In this document: one piece after another, positions 25,832-35,224 of the stretch
How positions within the stretch are numbered: the stretch's first letter is position 1
Layout: every line of letters begins with the position of its first letter
Assembly (NCBI RefSeq): GCF_007860135.1
Contig: NZ_SJPV01000005.1
Span: 349,376 to 413,375, forward strand
Reading direction: 5' to 3'
Length of the DNA: 64,000 nt
Source of the DNA: Novipirellula artificiosorum
GTDB taxonomy: Bacteria > Planctomycetota > Planctomycetia > Pirellulales > Pirellulaceae
Position numbers and translations under genes: made by a program
The notes under the pieces: model-generated
What the model was told of the DNA's origin: nothing
Seen by the model: only the letters and a program-made list of their open reading frames with translations
Databases searched by the model: none

Positions 25832-28240
25832 TCAATTGGCCGGATATCTCGCGCGAAGATCGGCGATCGCCATTTCATGATCCAGCGTCCAACGATCGAG
25901 AAAACGGCTAAACACCTGGGTCAGCCCCCCTTTTCTCCATCTAGGACCCACCATTTGTCCCCACAAGGCTCGCCGTCGTTCGTAGGCGACAGATGCCTTG
26001 GCGGGCAACCCATTCTTCAGACCATCCAGTGTCACCTTCACCGCTTGATCCAGAAATCGATCCGATCGCCGACGTTCCAGCGGCAACCATGCGACTCCAA
26101 CCCCGACGGGTTGCCCCAAGAATGACTTTTGGTAGCCAGATGGATCACGATACCAAGGCGCAACCTGATAGGCTTGCCATTCTTGGATCAACTTGAGCTC
26201 GCGTGATTTCTTCCGCAATTCCGCATCCGGAATCATCGCGACGATCTCGCCAAGTTGTTCGGGGGTACCCAGTCCATCGTGGAACTGTTCGACCAACAGC
26301 CTCTCCGCCGGCTCCGCAATTTGGGACACGACGGCGCTAGAAACGCTGTACCGCAGCACGAGTTCGCGACTGGCTCGCGCCCATTTTGCAAGGGTTTTCA
26401 TCGCCATCCGCTGAACGTCGTCTGATTCTTCCCGACTCAGACCCTCGTTCTGCTGCAAATCCACCAGATTTCTCGCAACAAATTCAAGCTGCGGAAAGCT
26501 GACGTGACGCCCGATTCCTTCCTCATCCGCCAACTCCTGTTCCAGTCGTTTCTTGATATCGGTCAGATCGGTAAAGGGGTATTGCCCAAGGCCGTAGTCA
26601 TACGCCTGGGAGTCAATCTCCATCGGCGGATGCTCTTCAAGGTTCTGCTCCACAACGCTCAACCGAGCCTCGCTTTTGTGGAACATCGCGGTCCGCCATT
26701 CGCCATCGAATGCCGGCGTCGTGATCACCCGTGAAGCAAGGATCAACGTCCAGGGCAAGACCAAGGCGAGGGCCGCATATCCAAACGCCCGCGCGTAGAA
26801 ACCTGTTCCAAAACGTCCTTCGAGCCAGCGTGGCGTCATTCGCCAAGTGGCAAACAAAAGCACCGGTAGAGCAAGAGCCATCGCACCAGCATAAAGGTCA
26901 TAGACGACAGCCGTCATCGCCACGAACATGTAGTAGAGAACCACCGCCACCGGAGCCACCAGAAAACCCAACACGGGACGATGCGTGATCTGCGACGCAA
27001 ATTGGCTGACGACGAAAATACCGGCAAGTGCTGCGGCAAACAGCAAACTGCCTTGGAAGTCATTGCTGCGGTCGCTTTGCTGCGCGGCGGAAGAAGACGG
27101 AATCAGCATCAATCCCCCAACGACAAGGCAAAACAGCGCCGGCACCGCCAATCGCGTCCACCACACAGCGGTCGGTGAGATGCCACGATCCGCAAAGTAC
27201 GCACAACGCCGGCGAACCGCATCGCCATAAAATGTCGCCCCCCCCAGCCAAATGACAGCAAGAGACAAAAACAGGGGTGCAAACTCGGCCATCCCAGAGA
27301 GCCAACCTTGAGTTCCATGAATCCGCGTCGGGACGAGCTTGAAAAGCAGTAGCGACACGAGCGCAATCGAAAATAGCGGGATCGCCACCGGCGCCATCTG
27401 CCGCCATTGTTGCCACAACAACGCCTTCGTCCTCGACGGTTTCGACTCCGCCCCCGGCAATCCGCGCGGCGGTTGATAGGGGCGAACGAAGTCATTGGAC
27501 AAGCGGAGCGAAAAGGTTCGCTCGGCGCCCACCATTCGCCGCTTGCCCAACCATCGCCCCACCACCCACACCACTGCCAGGTAGCCGATGCCAACACCAA
27601 TGAGCGACCATAGTTTGATGCCATTGAACCAATGCACGTCAAGTTCGTAATACCGAATTGCATTGACCAAGATACTGCCCGTGATGGTTGCGGCAAAGGA
27701 AAGCGCCACAATCAGCGGTACCATCAAAAGCAGCGCAGCCACCGGGGACCGAACGAAGTAGGCCGTTACAAAACCGCAGAGCAGAAGCAACACGCTAAAG
27801 AACAGTTGGAACAGGATTCCCGGCAACGTTCCGATTTCGTCAAACCCAGCGGAAGATTCGAAAGTCCCCCAAGCGAGGATGACCGAAAAGACAACCGACG
27901 AGAACAACCAACAAAGGAGCAGCCCCAGCAAACCAACGATCCATTTAGAACGCAGCACGCGTTGCCACGCGATCGGTAGGGTCCGTAACCAGTTGAGCGT
28001 GCCAGAGTCTTCCTCGGTTCCTACTAACATCGCCGGAGCTCCGATGGCGAATAGATTGGGCATCAAAATCCATAACCCCATAAAGAGATCGACTTGCCAT
28101 CGCCCCGGCCAGTTGACGTAGTTGAAAGCGATCGCCGGCAGGTTGAAGGCAAGCATCCCCGCCACGACCGCGATCATCAGCGGCCGGATCGTGATCGCAT
28201 CTTTCCAGATCAATCGAGTCATCGTTGCGGTTGGTTTCAT
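25832..28240 (-). CDS. ABC transporter permease (ABC-2 type) with a large soluble tail
   Basis: 802 residues. Two blocks of about six membrane helices each are separated by a charged loop (about 245-285). EEDSGTLNWLRTLPI in the first block is typical of ABC-2 permeases that sense or export. The C-terminal 230 residues are soluble with no recognised domain. It follows the ATPase gene and GntR gene in the same direction, as in YtrA-controlled operons. Start at ATG 28240. Confidence 0.82.
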   Translation of the reverse strand: MKPTATMTRLIWKDAITIRPLMIAVVAGMLAFNLPAIAFNYVNWPGRWQVDLFMGLWILMPNLFAIGAPAMLVGTEEDSGTLNWLRTLPIAWQRVLRSKWIVGLLGLLLCWLFSSVVFSVILAWGTFESSAGFDEIGTLPGILFQLFFSVLLLLCGFVTAYFVRSPVAALLLMVPLIVALSFAATITGSILVNAIRYYELDVHWFNGIKLWSLIGVGIGYLAVVWVVGRWLGKRRMVGAERTFSLRLSNDFVRPYQPPRGLPGAESKPSRTKALLWQQWRQMAPVAIPLFSIALVSLLLFKLVPTRIHGTQGWLSGMAEFAPLFLSLAVIWLGGATFYGDAVRRRCAYFADRGISPTAVWWTRLAVPALFCLVVGGLMLIPSSSAAQQSDRSNDFQGSLLFAAALAGIFVVSQFASQITHRPVLGFLVAPVAVVLYYMFVAMTAVVYDLYAGAMALALPVLLFATWRMTPRWLEGRFGTGFYARAFGYAALALVLPWTLILASRVITTPAFDGEWRTAMFHKSEARLSVVEQNLEEHPPMEIDSQAYDYGLGQYPFTDLTDIKKRLEQELADEEGIGRHVSFPQLEFVARNLVDLQQNEGLSREESDDVQRMAMKTLAKWARASRELVLRYSVSSAVVSQIAEPAERLLVEQFHDGLGTPEQLGEIVAMIPDAELRKKSRELKLIQEWQAYQVAPWYRDPSGYQKSFLGQPVGVGVAWLPLERRRSDRFLDQAVKVTLDGLKNGLPAKASVAYERRRALWGQMVGPRWRKGGLTQVFSRFLDRWTLDHEMAIADLRARYPAN

Positions 28241-28355
28241 GATCGATGGTTCCACAGGACTATTAACTTGGATGTTCAACCGTTGTCGTTGTAACCGAGC
28301 AGTAGGACGAGCGTCCCGGCTGGGGCAGCCTGATGGCTGAACTCCAACGGAATGC

Positions 28356-29267
28356 TTAGCTCACTTCGATTTGCGGACGTGATGCACGTGAGTCACAGAC
28401 CGCGACGAAGATCTCTTCCAAGGTCGCTGGCACAGCCGACAAATTGGTCACACCACTGTCTTCGCCGTAGCTGTTTTTCCAATCGTCTGACAGCCCCTTC
28501 ACGACCCAGCGCAATTGCCGCCCGTTCTTGGACTCCATCAACACCTTGCCCGCTGGCAAGGCGGCCACCGCACAGCTGTCGTCCAACGTTGCCGTAACGA
28601 TCGATGTCGATGAGCGGAGCTCGTCAAGCGGTTCGACCAGTTTCAAATGGCCTTGATGCAGAATACCAATCCAATCGGCTACCCGTTCGACTTCGTTGAT
28701 TTGGTGACTACTCAATAGCACGGTGCGTCCGAGTGCCGCTCGATCGACCATCGATTCCAGGAATTGGCGACGCACCATCGGATCGAGCCCGCTCGTCGGC
28801 TCATCCAAAATCAACAGCTGTGGATCGTGGGCGGTGGCGAGCGCCAACGCCACCTTCGCTCGCTGACCTTTGCTGAGGTTCTTCAGACGCACCCCGCCAG
28901 GAACGTCAAAATCGACAATCAATTGCTGGTACCGCTGCAAGAACCCCTGATCATAAAAGGCAGACGTGAACCATCCGATTTCTTCTGGCCGCATCCATTC
29001 GTAAAGTGCCGGCGAGTCCGAGACATAACCGATCGCTTGGCGAATGGACAAACCGGCTTTGTCACACGGATGACCAAGCACGGTCGCGTCACCCGAGTCT
29101 GGATTCAAAAAGCCGGTTAAAATTCGGATCAGGGTCGTTTTGCCCGCACCGTTTTCGCCGAGCAAGGCAAAAACAACCCCCGCAGGAATGTCGATCGAGA
29201 CGTCCTCGAGTGCAATCGTTTGACCGAAACGTTTTGATACCGACTTGAGCGAAATCACCGATTCCAT
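28356..29267 (-). CDS. ABC transporter ATP-binding protein
   Basis: 303 residues, powering the permease encoded next. Walker A GENGAGKTT (37-45), signature LSKGQRAKV, Walker B LLILDEPTSGLD and the SSHQINEVERV switch histidine are all present. A C-terminal accessory domain of about 90 residues follows. It starts 24 bases after the GntR gene ends. Confidence 0.93.
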   Translation of the reverse strand: MESVISLKSVSKRFGQTIALEDVSIDIPAGVVFALLGENGAGKTTLIRILTGFLNPDSGDATVLGHPCDKAGLSIRQAIGYVSDSPALYEWMRPEEIGWFTSAFYDQGFLQRYQQLIVDFDVPGGVRLKNLSKGQRAKVALALATAHDPQLLILDEPTSGLDPMVRRQFLESMVDRAALGRTVLLSSHQINEVERVADWIGILHQGHLKLVEPLDELRSSTSIVTATLDDSCAVAALPAGKVLMESKNGRQLRWVVKGLSDDWKNSYGEDSGVTNLSAVPATLEEIFVAVCDSRASRPQIEVS

Positions 29268-29291
29268 CGTCGTTGTCCTCTGATTAGAAAG

Positions 29292-29699
29292 TTACGGGTT
29301 CGAGCCATTGGCATTGACCGATTCGGCTTGCCGGTGCAGCTCCGCTTCGAACAGCTCACGTAAAGCCTCGGGCGTCATCCCCCCACCAAGTGCGTCGGCT
29401 AGCGCCCGGCGAACAGCGTCGCCAACGAGAGAGTTGCGTGCCTTGGTACAACGGGCCAGCGAATCGCGGCGGACAATCATGCCACGGCCGCGCAGCGGCT
29501 CAAGCACCAAATCGGCTTGCAACTGCTGATAAGCACGAGCGATCGTGTTGGGATTGATCGCCAACTCACCAGCCAATTGCCGAACGCTGGGCACCATCTG
29601 GCCACCCACCAAGACGCCATCGGCAACGGCTAACTTCACTTGCCGAACAATCTGCTCGTAGATCGGGACGTCGCCACCAGGCTCAATCGAGAAAAACAT
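29292..29699 (-). CDS. GntR-family regulator, YtrA subfamily
   Basis: 135 residues. An N-terminal winged helix (PIYEQIVRQVKLAVADG ... AINPNTIARAYQQLQ) and the short C-terminal dimerisation region characteristic of YtrA. Expected to repress its own operon. An AGGTG site precedes ATG 29699. It is closely similar to the GntR protein at 63387, sharing MFFSI and YEQIVRQVK at the same positions. Confidence 0.9.
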   Translation of the reverse strand: MFFSIEPGGDVPIYEQIVRQVKLAVADGVLVGGQMVPSVRQLAGELAINPNTIARAYQQLQADLVLEPLRGRGMIVRRDSLARCTKARNSLVGDAVRRALADALGGGMTPEALRELFEAELHRQAESVNANGSNP

Positions 29700-29711
29700 G
29701 GTCACCTCGCT

Positions 29712-29754
29712 TGTGTACTGGTGTCATGGTACACAGATCCAGGTGTCCGGGCAA
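29712..29754 (-). promoter_or_regulatory. GntR promoter with GTAC-N10-GTAC operator
   Basis: On the minus strand TTGCCC (29754-29749), a 17-base spacer and TACCAT (29731-29726). The -10 lies within the perfect inverted repeat TGTGTAC-N10-GTACACA (29712-29735). This fits autorepression by the adjacent YtrA-type regulator. Confidence 0.6.
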
Positions 29755-29914
29755 GCCCACCAAGCCACAAAATCCGCAAAATCCCTGCCGGCCCGCAACC
29801 TTCATTCCGTTTGCGACTCCGCCCTTCTGTTTTCGCCGACGGCGTCGAGAACGCTGACCCACACTTCAGCGACCTCGACACTTCTACATCTCGCATTCTC
29901 GCTCTCGACTCGCT

Positions 29915-31420
29915 GTGGCATCTTCTAAAACGTCCGCCGCAACCCACACCTCCTTCGCTGCGGATTCGCTGGCGATGGGGATGATGGTCGTTTTGGCGAT
30001 GACGATCATCCAGCGAGCCCTCGGTTTCTTTCGGGGCATTTGGTTTTGCCGCTTGATGGACGACACCGTCGTGGGCGGTTGGGCGATGGCTTTTGATTTC
30101 ATCATCATGATCACGCCGGTGATGCTGTTTGGGATGCCCGGATCGTTGCCGCGCTATGTCGAAACGTACCGCCAACAGGGCCACTTGCGGTCTTTGGTCC
30201 GTCGCTTGCTGATCACATCCATCGCATGTGGCGGGATCTTCTTGACCGCCATGGTTGCGTTCCCCGATTTCTTCAGCTGGCTGATTTTTCTCGATGCCAA
30301 CAACCGCTCGCTGACGCACAGCGTTGCCGTGGGGGTTTTGTCGATCATCGCTTTCAACTTCGTTCATCAACTGGTTTCGAGTTTAAGGCAAATTCGCATC
30401 GGTTCGCTGATGCAGTTCTTGCAGAGCGTGCTGTTCACCGTGATCGGTGTCGCTTGGCTGATGACTGGTGGCGGACTGGAAGGATTGATCCTGAGCTTCG
30501 CCGTCGCGTCGTTGATCGCAATCTTGCCAGGAGCGTGGATCCTTTGGCGCGGTTGGGGCGGATTGCCCGCAAGCGACTCGCCATTTGATGCTCCGTCGAT
30601 GTGGCGACGGTTGTTGCCCTATGCCGCCGCGCTGTGGACGATGAACTTACTTAGCAATCTGTTTGAGATGTCCGATCGCTACATGATCTTGCATTTTACT
30701 GGCGGCGGCGAACAAGTTGGACAGGCCGCGGTGGGTCAGTATCACAGCGGTCGCATCTTTCCGGTCTTGTTGATCAGCTTGGCGACCATGATCAGCGGCG
30801 TGCTGCTGCCGTACTTGTCCGCCGACTGGGAATCCGGGCACCGCGAAGCCGTGGTCGAGCGGCTGCGCAAGATCTTAGCGGCCGTTTCGGTGATCTTCAC
30901 GGTGGGCAGTGCCACGGTGCTGCTGATCGCGCCGTGGTTGTTTGCAAACCTACTTCAAAATCGATATGCCGACGGTTTGGCACTGATGCCCATGGCATTC
31001 GTCTTCTACATCTGGTCCTCGCTGGCGACGATCGGACAAGACTACTTGTGGGTATCGGAGCGAGGCAAGCTCGTTGGCCTTGCGATCACGGTTGGCTTGA
31101 TCGTCAACGTGATTCTTAACACGCTGTTGTTGCCCACGCTCGGATTGCAGGGCGCCGTGATTGCGACGCTGTGTTCCCACGCGGTGGTATTGACGGGCGT
31201 CTGGATCGCGATGGCTCGATGCGGTTTCCGTTTTGACTTGGCGATGATTCTGATCACGCTGCTTCCGGCCACCTTACTTTTGGGCCCCGTAACGGCGCTG
31301 ATTTGCATGATGCTCACGATTGCCGCAAGCAGCCAACTTAAAGCATGGTTGGTCGAAGGCGTTGACATCGGTGTGGCCAAACTTGCCCGTCGCAATCGCG
31401 AGTTGCAGTTCAAGCTATAA
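29915..31420 (+). CDS. Polysaccharide flippase-like membrane protein (MOP superfamily)
   Basis: 501 residues with about 12-14 membrane helices, resembling Wzx-type oligosaccharide flippases. The pattern MPGSLPRYVETYRQQG after the second helix and WTMNLLSNLFEMSDRYMILHF in the middle fit the family. Start GTG 29915 is used because the following residues run directly into the first helix. No glycosyltransferase genes are nearby, so the substrate cannot be guessed. Confidence 0.78.
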   Translation: MASSKTSAATHTSFAADSLAMGMMVVLAMTIIQRALGFFRGIWFCRLMDDTVVGGWAMAFDFIIMITPVMLFGMPGSLPRYVETYRQQGHLRSLVRRLLITSIACGGIFLTAMVAFPDFFSWLIFLDANNRSLTHSVAVGVLSIIAFNFVHQLVSSLRQIRIGSLMQFLQSVLFTVIGVAWLMTGGGLEGLILSFAVASLIAILPGAWILWRGWGGLPASDSPFDAPSMWRRLLPYAAALWTMNLLSNLFEMSDRYMILHFTGGGEQVGQAAVGQYHSGRIFPVLLISLATMISGVLLPYLSADWESGHREAVVERLRKILAAVSVIFTVGSATVLLIAPWLFANLLQNRYADGLALMPMAFVFYIWSSLATIGQDYLWVSERGKLVGLAITVGLIVNVILNTLLLPTLGLQGAVIATLCSHAVVLTGVWIAMARCGFRFDLAMILITLLPATLLLGPVTALICMMLTIAASSQLKAWLVEGVDIGVAKLARRNRELQFKL

Positions 31421-31550
31421 CGTGTGACCAATGGCGCAGAGGGTGGTTCCGTCGATTCGGCGATTCGGTTCCCTTCCCTCAGAGCGGAAGTCGGAACACC
31501 CACGCGCTACCAGGGTGTTGTGCCGACGAGTTACTGCTACGCTGTAGAGC

Positions 31551-32228
31551 ATGAATTTTCTCTGCCACGCGATACCCTATTTTGATTCCCCGCTGGTTGC
31601 GGCAGGAACCGCGGTGCCGGATTGGCTGAGCGTGGTGGATCGCAAGATCCGTGCTCGGCGAAAGCATGCGGTCCGTTTTCTTGAAAACGAAAACCGGTCC
31701 CTTCGCGAGGTCGCGTTGGGAATTGTTCGCCACGTGGAAGACGACACCTGGTTTCACGAAACGCAGGCCTTTGCCGAAACGAACATGACGTTTGCGGTCC
31801 AACTTCGCGACCAATTGCCCGGTGATTCGGGTTTTCGGCCCACATTTGTTGGGCATATCTTGGTCGAAATGCTGCTCGATGCGCTGTGGATTCGTGATCA
31901 GCGAGCGATGGCCGATCGCTACTACCAGATGCTTTCGGACGTATCGTCCGAGACGGTTCAGTCGGCGGTGAATGAAATCACTGGCAAACCGACCGAAAAA
32001 CTGGCCCCTGTGATCGACCGTTTTGTTCAAATACGGTTCTTGTACGACTACCTCGACAATGAGAAACTACTTTACCGGTTGAACCAGGTGATGAATCGAG
32101 TGCGATTGGCTCCGCTGCCCGACTCCCTTCTCGATTGGTTTGACAAGGCACGCCACTTGGTCGAGTCTCGACGTACGGAACTGTTAACCCCGCCAATCGG
32201 GCCTTCGCCCTTTCCCCTTCCTTCCTAA
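31551..32228 (+). CDS. AcpH-like protein (ACP phosphodiesterase family)
   Basis: 225 residues. The opening MNFLCHAIPYFDSPLVAAGTAVPDWL and the helical body (IVRHVEDDTWFHET, FVGHILVEMLLD) resemble the HD-related AcpH family. The motif spacing is only loosely similar, so the enzymatic role is uncertain. It is 21 bases upstream of the epimerase gene and co-oriented. Confidence 0.5.
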   Translation: MNFLCHAIPYFDSPLVAAGTAVPDWLSVVDRKIRARRKHAVRFLENENRSLREVALGIVRHVEDDTWFHETQAFAETNMTFAVQLRDQLPGDSGFRPTFVGHILVEMLLDALWIRDQRAMADRYYQMLSDVSSETVQSAVNEITGKPTEKLAPVIDRFVQIRFLYDYLDNEKLLYRLNQVMNRVRLAPLPDSLLDWFDKARHLVESRRTELLTPPIGPSPFPLPS

Positions 32229-32249
32229 CTCTAACCGAGCAGACAAACG

Positions 32250-33095
32250 ATGAAGTACGGCATGAATCTCCTTCTATGGAATGGCGAAGTCACCGATGCA
32301 CAAATGCCGGTGTGTGAACAGCTGAAAGCAATCGGATTCGACGGAGTTGAGTTACCGATGTTCAACTTGGACCTCGACTACGCGAAAATCGGCAAGCAGC
32401 TCGATGATCTCGGGCTCGAGCGAACCGCGGTCACGATCCGTGTCGAGGAGGACAACCCCATTTCGGCGGACAAAAGCGTGCGTGCCAAGGGCGTCGAGCT
32501 CAACAAGAAGACGCTCGATTGCTGCGCCGCCGCTGGCGCTCAGAGCCTGGTCGGACCGTACCATTCGGCGATCGGCTTGTTTAGCGGCGCGGGTCCGACC
32601 GAGGACGAGTGGAAGTGGGGTGTGGAAAGCATGCGAGAAATGGCCGAGTATGCTGAAAAAGTGGGTGTCATGCTCGGCGTGGAAACACTCAATCGATTCG
32701 AGTGTTACTTTCTGAACGCTCATGCGGACACCGCTCGTTTTGTTCGCGAAGTCGACCATCCGTCATGTGGCATGATGTACGACACCTTTCACTGCAATAT
32801 CGAAGAAAAGAGCATTCCCGCCGCCGTCAAAGCGGGCGGTGATAAATTGGTTCACATTCACATTAGTGAAAACGATCGCAGTACGCCCGGCGAGGGAAAC
32901 ATCCGTTGGAAGCAAAACTTTGACGCGATTGCGGAAACCGGCTACGACGGATGGATGGTGATTGAAGCCTTCGGGTTGGCGCTCCCCGAAATTGCCGCTG
33001 CAACCAAGATTTGGCGCAAGATGTTCAAGGACGAAATCACGTTGGCAACCAATGGATTGAAGTTCATGCGGTCCGAAGTCGAAAAACGAAAGTAA
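32250..33095 (+). CDS. Sugar 3-epimerase-like TIM-barrel protein
   Basis: 281 residues of the xylose-isomerase-like barrel superfamily, closest by eye to D-tagatose/D-psicose 3-epimerases. The metal ligands are present in order: VETLNRFECYF (Glu), MMYDTFHCN (Asp, His), HIHISENDRSTPG (His) and VIEAFG (Glu). The opening MKYGMNLLLWNGEV also fits. The natural substrate is unknown. The following small gene starts 8 bases after its stop. Confidence 0.85.
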   Translation: MKYGMNLLLWNGEVTDAQMPVCEQLKAIGFDGVELPMFNLDLDYAKIGKQLDDLGLERTAVTIRVEEDNPISADKSVRAKGVELNKKTLDCCAAAGAQSLVGPYHSAIGLFSGAGPTEDEWKWGVESMREMAEYAEKVGVMLGVETLNRFECYFLNAHADTARFVREVDHPSCGMMYDTFHCNIEEKSIPAAVKAGGDKLVHIHISENDRSTPGEGNIRWKQNFDAIAETGYDGWMVIEAFGLALPEIAAATKIWRKMFKDEITLATNGLKFMRSEVEKRK

Positions 33096-33103
33096 GCTGA
33101 TTG

Positions 33104-33451
33104 ATGAACGAAGCCCCTTCCCGTCGTGTGATCTTTCTCTCGGGAGACCTGATGTTTGCGTCGCGAGTTCGCGGCGCGGCCGAAACGGCTGGGTTTGCCT
33201 TTGAATTCGGCGGATCCTTGCCCGAGGGTGATTTGAGTTCCGTGCGTTTTGTGATTCTCGACTTGTCCACGCGCAGCGGGTTGGTCCCGAACCTCGTCAC
33301 CGAAGTGGCACAGCGATGCTGCGAGGCGAAACTGATGGCCTACGGACCGCATGTTCAAATCGCTCGGCTCAAAGAGGCGCGCGAAGCAGGCGTTCCGGTC
33401 GTGTTGACCCGAGGCCAATTTGATGGGGCGCTCGCAACCTTGTTCCAATAG
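33104..33451 (+). CDS. Receiver-like small protein
   Basis: 115 residues with an alternating alpha/beta pattern (VIFLSGDLMFASRVRG, VRFVILDLSTRSG, AKLMAYGPHV, AGVPVVLTRG) recalling a response-regulator receiver fold. A phosphoacceptor-like Asp is in VILDLST, but the N-terminal acidic pair is reduced. Likely co-transcribed with the epimerase. Function unknown. Confidence 0.6.
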   Translation: MNEAPSRRVIFLSGDLMFASRVRGAAETAGFAFEFGGSLPEGDLSSVRFVILDLSTRSGLVPNLVTEVAQRCCEAKLMAYGPHVQIARLKEAREAGVPVVLTRGQFDGALATLFQ

Positions 33452-33604
33452 ACGAATTTGTTGTTACTTGAAGGTGATGCCAGCGACCAACGGCATTGGG
33501 CCCACGCCACCCCGAGCCCGGATTATTCCTCCGTCCCAACCTATTCCCCGTAACCCTTTGTATGCAATCAGCTTACATCGAATGAGTCAAAAACAGACTG
33601 AGCA

Positions 33605-33677
33605 CGTTGGAGTGGTAGGCTTTAGCCGATTCAGCAGGGATCCAGCACGCAATCGGCTAAAGCCTACCACTCCAACG
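33605..33677. repeat. Perfect 27-base inverted repeat (palindromic element)
   Basis: Arms 33605-33631 and 33651-33677 are exact reverse complements with a 19-base spacer; the core is TAGGCTTTAGCCG. It lies in the gap between convergent genes. The following GCCGCCCTACGGAT (33719-33732) is partly matched near 40029. Probably a dispersed intergenic repeat. Confidence 0.85.
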
Positions 33678-33724
33678 ATTAATCCGGGCGAGCGGTTAGC
33701 TTGCTTCGCTGCGGCCGTGCCGCC

Positions 33725-34948
33725 CTACGGATCTCGCCGTAAATCACCGCTGTAGCTGCCTCGCTTGGCAGCAAAGTACTCTCGCCATGCCTGCTTGTCG
33801 TAGCCGAAATCGGCTCCAGGTTCGACCATTTTCAATAACGTCAATGCTCCTGGATTCTCCTGATAGTCGGTAAAGGTCTGCGTCGTGCTACCGGCCGAAA
33901 AGCCACCGCCACCGGTGTCACCGAACCCAGCGGAGGTTCCACCGCCCACTTGTCGCGTGAGCGAATGCTTGGTCACCAATGCATTGATATATAGCGGTGC
34001 CAGTTCGATATCCGGGAAAAAACTCAACGAACGTAGCGCACGCGTGACATCCGACTTGCGGTTGCTGCGAAGCATCCTCGCGTACGACGCGACGGCCGAA
34101 GCGCTTCCAAAGTTTTGTAATTGTTCCAGCGCCGCTTCACGAACCACATCGTCGTTTTCTTGCAGGCCCGCATGCACCAAGGCCTTGACGGCGGTTGTGG
34201 TCTGAAAACGTCCCAGCAATTCGATCCAGAGAAGTTTCAATCCCCGATCGTGATTTCCCTTGATCAATTGGTCACCAATCGCCGCGGCTGCCAACGGATC
34301 CTCAATCGCTTTGAGTGCCTCGAAGGCTTCAGCTGATTTGGTGTTTTTCCGCAAAACCATCCTTAACAACCGATCGATCTCTCGAATCCACTGCTTTGCA
34401 TCGATATTGGTGGAGTCTTTCAACTTCTCGATCGCCGCCGCCTCGGGAAGCATCCACTTGCGTGCGACCGAAATCATGCCTCGCGAACGCTGCAAGTCAC
34501 TGTAGCGGATCCATCGATTGTTTTCCTTGACGTAATCGAGCGACGCTCGTGCATTGGAATGCTCTGGGTCAAAGCGGATCGCCATCTGCATGTGGAACCG
34601 TTTATACGTTTCAGGACTATCGGAGATGTTTCGCAAACACCAAATCGCCAACTGATAGTGCTCCTCTGCGTCCTCACCTGCTTCGGCCGCTTTTTGCCGG
34701 TACTCCGATAACTTGTCCGACGACACCACTCGCCGAACGCGGCTGGTCGGGAAGGCAATTCGGATGTCATCGTCCACGTCGACGATGTCGATCTTCTTTT
34801 CTTCGAAGCGGCGGACCTGACCGCTAACGTGCCCGCCGCTACGAAGCTCGATCGTGTCGGCCATCACCGAAAGGGTCGATGGGAAAAAAAGAAACAACGC
34901 TGCAAATCGAGCGAGGCGGCACGGCGTGCTTCTGTTTGGGTTCCGCAT
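33725..34948 (-). CDS. Exported HEAT-repeat protein
   Basis: 407 residues. A signal peptide (FAALFLFFPSTLSVMAD) is followed by DTIELRSGGHVSG, a small beta-domain common in planctomycete exported proteins, a charged helical region and HEAT-like repeats (VKALVHAGLQENDDVVREAALEQL). A Gly-rich stretch (GGGTSAGFGDTGGGGFSAG) lies near the C-terminus. Start ATG 34948. Role unknown, probably scaffolding. Confidence 0.72.
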   Translation of the reverse strand: MRNPNRSTPCRLARFAALFLFFPSTLSVMADTIELRSGGHVSGQVRRFEEKKIDIVDVDDDIRIAFPTSRVRRVVSSDKLSEYRQKAAEAGEDAEEHYQLAIWCLRNISDSPETYKRFHMQMAIRFDPEHSNARASLDYVKENNRWIRYSDLQRSRGMISVARKWMLPEAAAIEKLKDSTNIDAKQWIREIDRLLRMVLRKNTKSAEAFEALKAIEDPLAAAAIGDQLIKGNHDRGLKLLWIELLGRFQTTTAVKALVHAGLQENDDVVREAALEQLQNFGSASAVASYARMLRSNRKSDVTRALRSLSFFPDIELAPLYINALVTKHSLTRQVGGGTSAGFGDTGGGGFSAGSTTQTFTDYQENPGALTLLKMVEPGADFGYDKQAWREYFAAKRGSYSGDLRRDP

Positions 34949-35102
34949 CGAAGCCTTCGAGGGGGGGAAGTAGAGCAAAGGATACCAACGGCTCTATTCT
35001 AACCCGCCTACGCTCGGTTTCCGACTTGTATCGCCAATAGATCGTCCCTGGGGAGACTTGAATCCGCAGATTCGTTCAATTCGATCGATTCAAAACGCCG
35101 AC

Positions 35103-35138
35103 AACTATAGTTGACTAAACGGATCATGTTTATATGAT
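35103..35138 (+). promoter_or_regulatory. cysH promoter with palindromes
   Basis: TTGACT (35111-35116), a 16-base spacer and TATGAT (35133-35138). The palindrome AACTATAGTT (35103-35112) overlaps the -35, and ATCAT-N6-ATGAT (35123-35138) overlaps the -10. An Rrf2 regulator is encoded just downstream and could bind here. Confidence 0.55.
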
Positions 35139-35224
35139 TCAGAAACGCCCATCGTGCATAGCAGGTATACTACGTCAAAATGGCTGCTGCCGTCAGATCG
35201 TTCGCCTACCTTTCGAACCGGAAC

